Assembly: GCA_016789885.1 (NCBI GenBank)
Contig: JAEUPZ010000032.1
Location: forward strand, 1-64,000
DNA length: 64,000 bases
Source: Chromatiales bacterium
Lineage (GTDB): Bacteria > Pseudomonadota > Gammaproteobacteria > Steroidobacterales > GCA-2729495
Reading direction: 5' to 3'
The notes beneath the pieces were generated by a model that was not told where the DNA came from, did not search any database, and worked only from the letters and a program-made list of their open reading frames with translations. The position numbers and the translations under genes are program-made. Below, piece by piece: positions 44,897 through 52,279 of this stretch; position 1 is the first letter of the stretch; each line of letters begins with the position of its first letter.

Positions 44897-45631
44897 TCAC
44901 CCCCGGGAGCCGAGGTCCGGTTCGTCCAGTTCGCTGAGGATGCTCTGCCGGGAGGCCTGCAGCAGGCTGCGCACCGGCTCGTCGGGCGGGACAGGCAGGG
45001 CCGGCTGGATGATCACCTCGATCGTGCCGGGCCGCGGCAGCCACTCTTCGGCCGGCAGCATCGCGCGGCTGCCCCGGATGACGACGGGCACGACCGGCAG
45101 GCCGCTCCGCGTGGCGGTCACGAAGGCCCCGGGGTGGAACCGCCGCAGCCCCGGCTCGCGCCGGAAGGTTCCCTCGGGGAAGAAGGCCAGCGACGCCCGG
45201 TCGCGGGCGCGGCGCAGGATGCGCCTCGCGTCGTTCGCGCTGCGATGGGCGTCGAAGCGCTCGACGAACTCCGAACCGATGCGGCGAAGCAGAAAATGGG
45301 CCAGCGGCACGCGCGTCATCTCGCGCTTGATGACGAAGCCGAACCTTGGGGGTAGAACGGCAGTCAGGACGATGCCGTCGAGGTAGCTCGCGTGGTTCGC
45401 GACCACGATGCAACCGCCGTCCGGCAGGTGGTGCAGCCCGCTCACCTTGAGCCGCGTTGCCGTCAGCGCAAAGCAGGCCGCCGCCCCGCTGCGAACGAGG
45501 CGCCGCCGGCGGTGCAGTCCCGGCAGCAGCGCCGCAAGGCCCACGACGGGCAGCGCGACGGCCAGGAAAGCGGCGGTGAACCAGGCACCAAAGGCCCCGT
45601 GCCCCAGGCGGCGAAAAAAGCGTTCTGGCAC
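44897..45631 (-). CDS. plsC: 1-acyl-sn-glycerol-3-phosphate acyltransferase (PlsC family)
   Basis: 244 residues from a GTG start. An N-terminal membrane helix (about 14-40) precedes the acyltransferase motifs: HX4D in VVANHASYLDGI, then KREMTRVPLAHFLLRRIG, FFPEGTFRREPGLRRF and VVPVVIRGSRAML. The family acylates lysophosphatidic acid to phosphatidic acid at the inner membrane. It may be a paralogue used for another lysolipid. No good ribosome site is visible; an AT-rich stretch lies directly upstream. Confidence 0.9.
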   Translation of the reverse strand: MPERFFRRLGHGAFGAWFTAAFLAVALPVVGLAALLPGLHRRRRLVRSGAAACFALTATRLKVSGLHHLPDGGCIVVANHASYLDGIVLTAVLPPRFGFVIKREMTRVPLAHFLLRRIGSEFVERFDAHRSANDARRILRRARDRASLAFFPEGTFRREPGLRRFHPGAFVTATRSGLPVVPVVIRGSRAMLPAEEWLPRPGTIEVIIQPALPVPPDEPVRSLLQASRQSILSELDEPDLGSRG

Positions 45632-45851
45632 GGGCGTTTAGTTAAAACCTAAGCTTATGTAATTCATCATAATTTGTGAGTGCAGTCACGCCGGCAAAAC
45701 ATTGCCGTCCGCATACTCCGGCCCATGTCATGCCATCCCGCGCCCCGGTTACCGACTGACGGCGGCGCCTGCAGGGGATGGTCGTCGAACGCGTCGCCGT
45801 GCCAGCGCCACCAGTCACAGGCCATGCCGACCATACGGGGCTGAAATTGTA
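45632..45851. other. Divergent intergenic region with an AT-rich patch
   Basis: This 220-base gap between plsC and xerD has a strikingly AT-rich stretch at about 45637-45690 in a GC-rich genome, including TTAG-N7-CTAA and the palindrome TAAGCTTA. It probably carries the promoters of both genes. No gene or terminator is visible. Confidence 0.4.
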
Positions 45852-46790
45852 ATGTCGCCTGCTTCCGTCAACCGGATCCCCAGCGCCAGGCCCGCGCCCG
45901 CGGCCTCCGAAGGCGTCATCGACAAGTTCCTCGACGCCATCTGGATGGAGCGGGGGCTGTCGGTCAACACGCTCGGTGCCTACCGCGCCGACCTGCTGGC
46001 CCTGCAGCGCTGGCTCGCGCAGCGGGACACGAGCCTGATCTACGCGAGCCGCGCCGACCTGCTCGCATTCATCGCCAACCGTGCCACCGAGGGCGCCAAG
46101 CCGCGCTCCACGGCCCGGCAGCTGTCGAGCTTCCGCCGCTTCTACCGCTTCCTGCTGCGCGAGGGGATGATCCAGGAAGATCCCACGGTCAAGATCGAGA
46201 TGCCCAAGATCGGTCGCGCCTTGCCGAAGGCGCTGACCGAGTCCGAGGTCGAGTCCCTGCTGAACGCGCCGGAGATCAGCGATCCGCTCGGCCACCGCGA
46301 CCGGGCGATGCTCGAGGTGCTCTATGCCACGGGGCTGCGGGTCTCGGAGCTCATCAACCTGCGGCAGAACCAGGTCAACCTCAACCAGGGCGTGCTGCGC
46401 GTCAGTGGCAAGGGTGACCGCGAGCGGCTCATCCCCCTGGGCGAAGAGGCCCAGCGCTGGGTGCGTGACTTCGTCAACGGGCCGCGCATCGAGATCCTGC
46501 TCGAGCGCCAGAGCGAGTACCTCTTTCCGACCCGGCGGGGCGACCACATGACCCGCCAGGCCTTCTGGCACATCATCAAGCGCTACGCGAAGAAGGCGGA
46601 CATCGGCGGCAAGCTGTCGCCCCACACGCTGCGCCACGCCTTCGCGACGCACCTGCTCAACAACGGTGCCGACCTGCGGGTCGTGCAGATGCTGCTGGGC
46701 CACAGCGACCTCTCGACCACGCAGATCTACACCCACGTGGCCCGGGAGCGCATGAAGGAGCTGCACGCGCAGCACCATCCCCGGGGCTGA
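45852..46790 (+). CDS. xerD: Tyrosine recombinase XerD
   Basis: 312 residues. The N-terminal SAM-like core-binding domain (about 19-105) contains FLDAIWMERGLSVNTL. In the catalytic domain the Arg-Lys-His-Arg-His-Tyr set is visible: YATGLRVSELINL, SGKGDRERLIPLG, SPHTLRHAFATHLL, LLGHSDLSTTQIYTHV. XerD with XerC resolves chromosome dimers at dif. It is followed by dsbC, an arrangement known in Gammaproteobacteria. The start ATG 45852 was chosen to match family length. Confidence 0.95.
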   Translation: MSPASVNRIPSARPAPAASEGVIDKFLDAIWMERGLSVNTLGAYRADLLALQRWLAQRDTSLIYASRADLLAFIANRATEGAKPRSTARQLSSFRRFYRFLLREGMIQEDPTVKIEMPKIGRALPKALTESEVESLLNAPEISDPLGHRDRAMLEVLYATGLRVSELINLRQNQVNLNQGVLRVSGKGDRERLIPLGEEAQRWVRDFVNGPRIEILLERQSEYLFPTRRGDHMTRQAFWHIIKRYAKKADIGGKLSPHTLRHAFATHLLNNGADLRVVQMLLGHSDLSTTQIYTHVARERMKELHAQHHPRG

Positions 46791-46929
46791 GATCCGCCGC
46801 CCCGGCGGCCCGTGGGGGCCGCGGCCCGCGTGGTAAGCTGCCGCGGCAACGCCCGGCGCCGCCCCGGTTGAACCCGGCGGCCACCGGCCCGTCGAACCCT
46901 GCGACGTCCCAGTTCCCCAGGATCCCCGC

Positions 46930-47685
46930 ATGCTGCTGCCGACCCGCCTCTTCGCCGTGGTCCTTGCCACGCTGGCCGCCGCCGTCCCCGCGGTCGCGGC
47001 GGACCCGCCGCCCGCCCTGTCGCCCCAGGCGGCCATCGCCGGGAGCATCCCGGGCGTGAGCCCGGAGCAGGTGAGCCCGTCGCCCATAGCAGGGCTCTAC
47101 GAGGTGCGGCTCGGCTCGAAGATCGCCTACGTGTCGGGCGACGGCCGCTACCTGCTGCAGGGCGAGATCATCGACCTGACCACCGACGAGAACCTCACCG
47201 AGGCCCGCCGCGAGGGCCTGCGCCGGGCCGTCCTCGCGACGGTCGACGAGGGGTCGATGATCGTCTTCGCGCCGGCGCGCTACACCGACACCATCACGGT
47301 GTTCACGGACGTCGACTGCGGCTACTGCCGCAAGCTGCACCGGCAGGTCGCCGAGTACAACGCCCGGGGCATCCGTGTGCGTTACATGGCGTTCCCGCGC
47401 AGTGGCCCGGGCACGGCGTCGTGGAAGGAGGCCGAGAAAGTGTGGTGCTCGGCCGACCGTCGCACGGCGCTGACCAAGGCGAAGCTGGGCGAGAAGCTGA
47501 CGGCACCGGACTGCAAGCCGACGATGATCGCCCAGCACTTCAATATCGGCCGTGATTTCGGCCTGCAGGGCACGCCGGCCATCGTGCTGGAGTCGGGCGA
47601 GCTGATCGGCGGCTACCTGGAGCCTGCGGAACTTGCGAAGTACATCGCCGAAACCAGGGCTCCCGGCAAGGTCAGCATGCGCTGA
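46930..47685 (+). CDS. dsbC: Thiol:disulfide interchange protein DsbC
   Basis: 251 residues. The signal peptide ends at AVAADPPP (about 24). An N-terminal dimerisation domain covers about 30-95 (YEVRLGSKIAYVSGDGRYLL). The thioredoxin fold has the active site CGYC at 130-133 (VFTDVDCGYCRKLH), a second Cys pair (VWCSAD and PDCKP) and the cis-Pro loop GLQGTPAIVL. It shuffles wrong disulfides in the periplasm. AGGA lies about nine bases before the ATG. The neighbour of xerD as in other Gammaproteobacteria. Confidence 0.95.
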   Translation: MLLPTRLFAVVLATLAAAVPAVAADPPPALSPQAAIAGSIPGVSPEQVSPSPIAGLYEVRLGSKIAYVSGDGRYLLQGEIIDLTTDENLTEARREGLRRAVLATVDEGSMIVFAPARYTDTITVFTDVDCGYCRKLHRQVAEYNARGIRVRYMAFPRSGPGTASWKEAEKVWCSADRRTALTKAKLGEKLTAPDCKPTMIAQHFNIGRDFGLQGTPAIVLESGELIGGYLEPAELAKYIAETRAPGKVSMR

Positions 47686-47736
47686 CCGGACGGGCGCACC
47701 GCGGGCCTGACGGCCGGCCGGCGGCGGCCGGGCTGA

Positions 47737-48060
47737 TCAGCGCTCGAGCAGTTCCCGCTTGCCGGGCTTCTTGGCCCAGGCATCCGCATCGGCCGGCGCC
47801 GCGCCAGCCTCGGTGATCACCGGCCAGCCCTTGGCGAGCTCTGCGTTGAGCTTGATGAAGTCCTTCTGGTCGGCCGGCACCTCATCCTCGGAGAAGATGG
47901 CCTCGACGGGGCACTCGGGCTCGCACAGCGTGCAGTCGATGCACTCATCGGGGTCGATGACCAGCATGTTGGGGCCCTCGTGGAAGCAGTCCACGGGGCA
48001 CACCTCGACGCAGTCGGTGTACTTGCACTTGATGCACTGTTCGGTGACGACGAAGGCCAT
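47737..48060 (-). CDS. fdxA: FdxA-type 7Fe-8S ferredoxin
   Basis: 107 residues. Cluster cysteines occur as [21 protein letters not shown] near the N-terminus and [16 protein letters not shown] after it, the mixed 3Fe-4S/4Fe-4S arrangement of the Azotobacter FdI/FdxA group. The C-terminal helix (about 60-107) is typical. It carries electrons in the cytoplasm; the partner is not known. A GGAGGAG site precedes the start. Confidence 0.95.
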   Translation of the reverse strand: MAFVVTEQCIKCKYTDCVEVCPVDCFHEGPNMLVIDPDECIDCTLCEPECPVEAIFSEDEVPADQKDFIKLNAELAKGWPVITEAGAAPADADAWAKKPGKRELLER

Positions 48061-48083
48061 CGGGGCTCCTCCAGAGGCCGCGT

Positions 48084-48089
48084 ACTCTA
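48084..48089 (-). promoter_or_regulatory. -10 element of fdxA
   Basis: TAGAGT on the minus strand, 24 bases before the fdxA ATG, in the 82-base gap after the NUDIX gene, so fdxA can be transcribed on its own. Confidence 0.4.
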
Positions 48090-48142
48090 GTCAGTTTCGG
48101 CCCTGAAGGGAACGTCCGGCCCCGCGGCACGGTGCCTCCGGG

Positions 48143-48685
48143 TCAGTCATGCCGGATCCGGGGTGCCGTGGCCAGGCGGACCGCGCCGTCGCCCTGGAGG
48201 TGTGCCTCGACGTAGTGCTCGAGGGCGACGCGCACGCTCGGGAAGGCGAGCTCGCCCCAGGGGATGTCACCGGGGCCGAAGAGCCGGGTCTCCAGGGTCT
48301 CCTCGCCGGGCGCGAAGCCGGGCTCTGCCAGGGTGCCGGAATAGAACACGTGGACCTGCCCGGCGTGCACGATGTCGACCACGGCCACCAGCGAGCCGAT
48401 GTCGACCCTTGCCCGGGCCTCTTCCCAGGTCTCCCGGATGGCGCCCTCGGCCATGCTCTCGCCGATCTCGAGGAAGCCCGCCGGCATGGTCCAGTAGCCG
48501 GAGCGCGGCTCGATGCCCCGGCGGCAGAGCAGGATCTGCCCGCCATGTTCTGGGATACAGCCCACCACGACCTTGGGGTTCTCGTAGTGGATCGTGCCGC
48601 AGGCGCCGCAGACGGCGCGGGGCCGGTTGTCGCCGTCGGGGATGCGGATGGCGACCGGCTGGCCGCACTGGCTGCAGAAATTCAT
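48143..48685 (-). CDS. NUDIX hydrolase with N-terminal zinc ribbon
   Basis: 180 residues. Cysteines at the N-terminus (FCSQCGQPV and AVCGACGTIHYENP) form a zinc ribbon, as in NudC-like proteins. The Nudix box is GFLEIGESMAEGAIRETWEE, with the catalytic RExxEE Glu residues, and is preceded by the WTMPAG motif. The family cleaves nucleoside diphosphates linked to another group. It is shorter than NudC and lacks NudC's SQPWPFPxS motif, so NADH is not an assured substrate. Stands upstream of fdxA. Confidence 0.9.
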   Translation of the reverse strand: MNFCSQCGQPVAIRIPDGDNRPRAVCGACGTIHYENPKVVVGCIPEHGGQILLCRRGIEPRSGYWTMPAGFLEIGESMAEGAIRETWEEARARVDIGSLVAVVDIVHAGQVHVFYSGTLAEPGFAPGEETLETRLFGPGDIPWGELAFPSVRVALEHYVEAHLQGDGAVRLATAPRIRHD

Positions 48686-48695
48686 GTCTGGGATC

Positions 48696-48717
48696 CCGTA
48701 AAGCCGGAAGTTTACGG
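48696..48717. promoter_or_regulatory. Inverted repeat upstream of the NUDIX gene (candidate operator)
   Basis: CCGTAAA (48696-48702) and TTTACGG (48711-48717) are perfect 7-bp arms with an 8-base spacer, ending 10 bases before the NUDIX start, in the region shared with the divergent ferredoxin-like gene. It could be a repressor site or an RNA hairpin in the leader. Confidence 0.35.
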
Positions 48718-48781
48718 CCCCGCGCGCCGGGCCGCGACGGCACGCCGCACGGGGGCGGCCCGGCCGGTGGCGCCCCTCGGT

Positions 48782-48804
48782 TATGATCGCGGAAACACGG
48801 GAGG
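48782..48804 (+). promoter_or_regulatory. -10 element and ribosome binding site of the ferredoxin-like pair
   Basis: TATGAT (48782-48787) followed by GGGAGG (48799-48804), eight bases before ATG 48813. The ribosome site decides this start over the upstream in-frame ATG at 48783. Confidence 0.5.
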
Positions 48805-48812
48805 TGACTGCC

Positions 48813-49280
48813 ATGCGGCACGTCTTCGTCTGCACGACCGAATACGCCGACCACTGGGCCAAGACCATCGCCAAGAAGCAGGCCCAGCTCGCCGCCATGT
48901 CCGAGGAAGACCGCCGCCGCATCCTCGAGGCCAAGCCGGAAGAGCATGCCGACGGCCACCGGGGTCTCCACTGCGGCCAGACCCTGGGCGGGCAGATCTA
49001 CGAGCGGTACCAGCAGCGGCTGCAGGCCGCCGGCATCAGCGACGTGGTGGTCAGCCCCAATGCCTGTGTGGCCCAGCACGCCTACGGATGTGTCGTCATG
49101 GTCTACCCTGATGGCCTCTGGTACCGCATCCGCGAGATGGCCGACGCCGAGCGCATCCTCGAAGAGCACATCATCGGCGGCCGGCCCGTCATGGACCTGA
49201 TCCACCGCCGCCTGAACCCGCCCACCGGCCGGGGCGTGACGCCGCCCGCCCCGCGCCCCGAGGCCGCGACCGGGGCCTGA
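48813..49280 (+). CDS. Thioredoxin-fold (2Fe-2S) ferredoxin-like protein, atypical cysteine spacing (first of tandem pair)
   Basis: 155 residues. Strand-helix pattern and the motif VVMVYPDGLWYRI match the thioredoxin-like 2Fe-2S ferredoxin family. Cysteines are at about 7, 54, 85 and 93. The classical family has the first two close together and a C-x3-C pair at the end; here the first pair is separated by a charged helical insert of about 35 residues (AKKQAQLAAMSEEDRRRILEA, given in part) and the second pair is C-x7-C. Whether it still binds a cluster is open. The next gene is a related paralogue 25 bases on, then a glutathione peroxidase. Confidence 0.78.
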   Translation: MRHVFVCTTEYADHWAKTIAKKQAQLAAMSEEDRRRILEAKPEEHADGHRGLHCGQTLGGQIYERYQQRLQAAGISDVVVSPNACVAQHAYGCVVMVYPDGLWYRIREMADAERILEEHIIGGRPVMDLIHRRLNPPTGRGVTPPAPRPEAATGA

Positions 49281-49305
49281 CCCGGTCCCACTGGAGCATC
49301 GCGCC

Positions 49306-49767
49306 ATGAGCAACGAGCACGAACACTGCGTCGCCCAGCCCTACGAGGACACGCCGCCGAAGACCTTCGGCAAGCTGCGCTACCACCTGTTCATCTGCAC
49401 CGACGGCAAGGACTGCCAGTGCGACGCCAACGGGTCGGGGGAACTGCTGGCCGCGATCCGTGGGGAGCTCGCGAAGCGGCGGCTGATGGCCCAGGTCAAG
49501 ATGACGATCATGCAGTGCCGCCAGCCCGGCATCGCCGGGCCCGTGCTCGTCGTGCACCCCGACGGCCTCTGGTACAGCGGCCTGACACCGGCCCACGCGG
49601 CGCGGTTCGTCGACGAGCAGATTGTCAAGGGCGAGCCCTGGACCCCGTTCCTGCTGCCGCAGTCGGCCCTCAAGCCCGTCAGTGCCGTGCCTGCGCACCT
49701 GGCCGAGGCCGGCGAGTGCTGCCCGCCGGCCGCTGCGCGTACGCCCGAGGAGCGCGTCGCCGGCTGA
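49306..49767 (+). CDS. Thioredoxin-fold (2Fe-2S) ferredoxin-like protein (second of tandem pair)
   Basis: 153 residues. The core is YHLFICTDGKDCQCD then VKMTIMQCRQPG and VLVVHPDGLWYSG, the last shared with the gene upstream. Cysteines are at about 31, 37, 39 and 71. The fourth ligand expected four residues after Cys71 is missing (CRQPG), and a CC pair occurs near the C-terminus (GECCPP) that could replace it. The family carries electrons or binds clusters in the cytoplasm. Likely cotranscribed with its paralogue; function not recognised. Confidence 0.75.
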   Translation: MSNEHEHCVAQPYEDTPPKTFGKLRYHLFICTDGKDCQCDANGSGELLAAIRGELAKRRLMAQVKMTIMQCRQPGIAGPVLVVHPDGLWYSGLTPAHAARFVDEQIVKGEPWTPFLLPQSALKPVSAVPAHLAEAGECCPPAAARTPEERVAG

Positions 49768-49782
49768 CCGGGCGGGGGCTGT

Positions 49783-49788
49783 TATCAT
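49783..49788 (+). promoter_or_regulatory. -10 element of the glutathione peroxidase gene (leaderless-type spacing)
   Basis: TATCAT ends six bases before the ATG at 49795, in the 27-base gap after the ferredoxin-like pair. Confidence 0.4.
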
Positions 49789-49794
49789 GGCCCC

Positions 49795-50274
49795 ATGAGC
49801 ACGCTCCAGGATTTCCGCATCGACGGCATCGCCGGCGGCGGCAACGTCATTCCTTCCCTCGACGGCAAGGTGGTCCTGGCCGTCAACGTGGCCAGCCGCT
49901 GCGGCCTCACGCCCCAGTACGCGGGGCTAGAGAAGCTGTACCGGGAGCTGTCCGACCAGGACTTCGTGGTCGTGGGCTTCCCCTGCAACCAGTTCGGTGG
50001 GCAGGAGCCCGGCGACGAGCCCGAGATCGTCGGGTTCTGCCAGGCCAACTACGCCGTCAGCTTCCCGCTGACGAAGAAGATCGAGGTCAACGGACCAGGC
50101 CGCCACCCCATCTATGCCTGGCTGACCGGCGACCAGGACGGCTTCCCCGGCGACATCGAGTGGAACTTCGAGAAGTTCCTCATCGACCGCGAGGGGCGCA
50201 TCTACCGGCGCTACCCGCCCGCGACGAAGCCCGACGACAAGGGGCTGCTGGCGGACATCGCCGAGCTGCTCTGA
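49795..50274 (+). CDS. Glutathione peroxidase family protein
   Basis: 159 residues, standard length for the bacterial (BtuE/Gpo-like) group. The peroxidatic Cys36 is in NVASRCGLTPQY. The family motif GFPCNQFGGQEP and the Trp/Asn of the tetrad in EWNFEKFLI are intact. It reduces hydroperoxides, in bacteria usually with thioredoxin. It follows the two ferredoxin-like genes, so the stretch from the NUDIX gene to here looks like a redox-stress set. Confidence 0.93.
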   Translation: MSTLQDFRIDGIAGGGNVIPSLDGKVVLAVNVASRCGLTPQYAGLEKLYRELSDQDFVVVGFPCNQFGGQEPGDEPEIVGFCQANYAVSFPLTKKIEVNGPGRHPIYAWLTGDQDGFPGDIEWNFEKFLIDREGRIYRRYPPATKPDDKGLLADIAELL

Positions 50275-50324
50275 CGTCCCGCCGGGGTACCCCGAGCGCA
50301 GGAATTCTCCGCGCAGGCTTCCCG

Positions 50325-50346
50325 TAGCCCGTCGCCGCGCGGGCTA
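50325..50346. terminator. Hairpin between convergent genes
   Basis: TAGCCCG (50325-50331) pairs with CGGGCTA (50340-50346), the second arm covering the stop codon of the DUF481 gene. No U-tract. Probably a shared 3'-end hairpin. Confidence 0.4.
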
Positions 50347-51402
50347 GAACGTATAGCCGACGCTCGTCACGATGCCGTAGTCGTTCTTCTCGCCTTCCGC
50401 CGGCGGCCGGCTGTCGTACGAGTCGTAGAAGCTGATCTCGAGGAACAGGTCGGTGATGAGCTCGCGGCGGAGCGCCAGCTCGAAGTTCCCGCGTATCCGG
50501 CCCGAGTCGGTGACGCTCGGGAATAGCGTCAGTGACGTGGTCAGGCTCGTCTTCGGCGAGTCGTAGGTGAAGTACTCGAACTCGGTGTTGAGAAAGCCTT
50601 CGACGTTGGTCTCGGCGTCCTCGTCGCCAGCCCTCTGCTCATTGACGACGGCCAGGCCCCCGGCGGCAGACCACAGTGCGCGTCCCGTCTGTACGAGGTA
50701 GCGGCCATAGCCGGCACCTCCGAGTGACCGCAGGTCGATGCCCAGTTCGTCGTTGCGTTCGACGAGGCCGACGCCGGCCCAGAACCAGCGTTTCTCCAGG
50801 AGCCCGCGGTAGACGGCGCCGAAGTTCGCCCTGAGGCTGTCTTCGACCCCGTCCTGGGAGCGCGAGAAGACGGATCCGTTGATGTTCAGCAGGAAGTCCT
50901 CGGCACGCCGCCGTGCGGTGAAGGTGGCGCTGAGGGACGTGTCGTTGTTGGCCTTGGTCGCGTCGAAGCCCGCGCTGACCGAGCCGTCCCAGCGCCTGAG
51001 CCGGTTGACGTCGAGCTTGAGGGGGTCAACGAACACCACCGACTGCATGTCGACGTAGCGCTCCTGCCCGTCGTAGGCGAGCAGCAGGCGGTTCTCCTGG
51101 TCCGTTGCGGCGAAGGTGCCGTCGAGGCGCGTCCCGTCCTCCAGTTCGATGACGTACAGCTCGGGGCTCGTGACGCGGACGATGTCCTTCCACTCGATGT
51201 ACACGGTGCCCATGCTGTCGGTGCTGAGCTGCATGCGGCCCCGCTGCACGTTCTTGATCTCCCCGGTGATCCGGTCGCCGTTGCGCAACTGGATGACGTC
51301 GGTCTTGTCTGCCAGCGCCTGCGGGCTGGCCGCCGCCGCCGCCAGGCAGGCGAGGACGAGTATCGGCCGGCAACGTGGCCGGCCATGGGGCGTGCGGAAC
51401 AT
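50344..51402 (-). CDS. DUF481 (YdiY-like) outer-membrane protein
   Basis: 352 residues with AGGAG a few bases before the ATG. The signal peptide ends at PQALADKT (about 31). A small beta domain (about 33-115: VIQLRNGDRITGEIKNVQRG, VTSPELYVIELEDGTR) precedes the DUF481 barrel (about 135-352), which has GSVSAGFDATKANNDT, FLNTEFEYFTYDSPKTS and the terminal aromatic (SVGYTF). Members are thought to be outer-membrane barrels induced by salt or acid; the exact function is not known. Confidence 0.88.
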   Translation of the reverse strand: MFRTPHGRPRCRPILVLACLAAAAASPQALADKTDVIQLRNGDRITGEIKNVQRGRMQLSTDSMGTVYIEWKDIVRVTSPELYVIELEDGTRLDGTFAATDQENRLLLAYDGQERYVDMQSVVFVDPLKLDVNRLRRWDGSVSAGFDATKANNDTSLSATFTARRRAEDFLLNINGSVFSRSQDGVEDSLRANFGAVYRGLLEKRWFWAGVGLVERNDELGIDLRSLGGAGYGRYLVQTGRALWSAAGGLAVVNEQRAGDEDAETNVEGFLNTEFEYFTYDSPKTSLTTSLTLFPSVTDSGRIRGNFELALRRELITDLFLEISFYDSYDSRPPAEGEKNDYGIVTSVGYTF

Positions 51403-51491
51403 GCATCGTCTCCTGAGTGCCACCGCCAGGCGTCGGGGCAGCCGGGCAGCGGCAAAAGTAGCATGCAGGCCGCGCGGCGGCGGCCGTTGGC

Positions 51492-52118
51492 TCAGTCCAG
51501 GGCCAGCGCCAGTGCCGACTCGAGCAGGAGTTGCCGGCGGCGTGCCGCCGGCAGGCCCTGGCTCACGGCGCTGCCCCTGCCGTGGGTGATCCAGGCGCCG
51601 AGGACCAGGCTCAGCAGCGCATACCCACGCTTGCGGCGGTCCGCGGCCCGCAGTTCCGGCCGCGCCTCGCCGATCAGGGTGGCGTACTGCAGCAGCAGCC
51701 AGGCATAGAAGTCGTCGCGTTACCGGCGGATGGCCGGTCGCCTGAGCCAGTAGGCGGACGACTCGAGCCACAGGGCCGTATCCACGGTTTCCATGTACTG
51801 CAGGTGCCAGTCCACGTACGTGCCGAGCCTGTCGCGCGGCCCTGCGGTCCCGGTGGCCAGCAGTACCCGGGCCTGCTCGCGGTACCACGCCGTTGCACTG
51901 ACGAAGAACGACGCCAGCAGGTCGTCCCGGGTCGGGAAGTAGTGCCGGAGCGCCGCCTGCGAAAGCCCGCACCGGCTGGCGATGGCGTCGGGGGAGGCGT
52001 CCGCGACGCCGCTATCCAGGATCGCCTCCCGGGTGGCGCGGTAGATCGCGCCGAGGGTCCGCCGGCCCTTGGGGGTGCGGCCGGCGCTGGCGAAGTGCCG
52101 TTCGATCTGGTCGAGCAT
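51492..52118 (-). pseudogene. TetR-family regulator interrupted by an in-frame TAA stop
   Basis: The N-terminal HTH is clear (AIASRCGLSQAALRHYFPTRDDLL). The frame runs to LRRPAIRR and meets TAA at 51720-51722. The same frame then continues with a normal C-terminal ligand domain (RDDFYAWLLLQYATLIGEAR, RRRQLLLESALALALD) to a TGA at 51492-51494. Without the stop the protein would be about 207 residues, the usual TetR length. Either the gene is inactivated by one base change, or this is a sequencing error. A truncated protein of about 132 residues would keep the DNA-binding part. An upstream in-frame ATG at 52190 overlaps the operator-like palindrome, so 52118 was chosen. The gene is divergent from the broken porin. 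Confidence 0.85.
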
Positions 52119-52177
52119 GGGTGGCGTTCGTGGTCGTCCATCGGCAGTGTCCCGTACGTGCGGCCGGGTGGGCAAGA

Positions 52178-52198
52178 AAACCGCTTGCATGACGGTTT
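52178..52198. promoter_or_regulatory. Palindromic operator candidate for the TetR regulator
   Basis: AAACCG and CGGTTT arms, 6 bp each, with a nine-base centre, in the 161-base divergent region between the TetR gene and the DcaP-like porin. Size and place fit a TetR dimer site. Confidence 0.45.
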
Positions 52199-52279
52199 CC
52201 CCGGGATCACAGTTAGGGCGCCGGGCGACGTGGGGAAGCCCGGCTTTGCACTCATCTCATCCAGGGCGGGGAGAATCCG

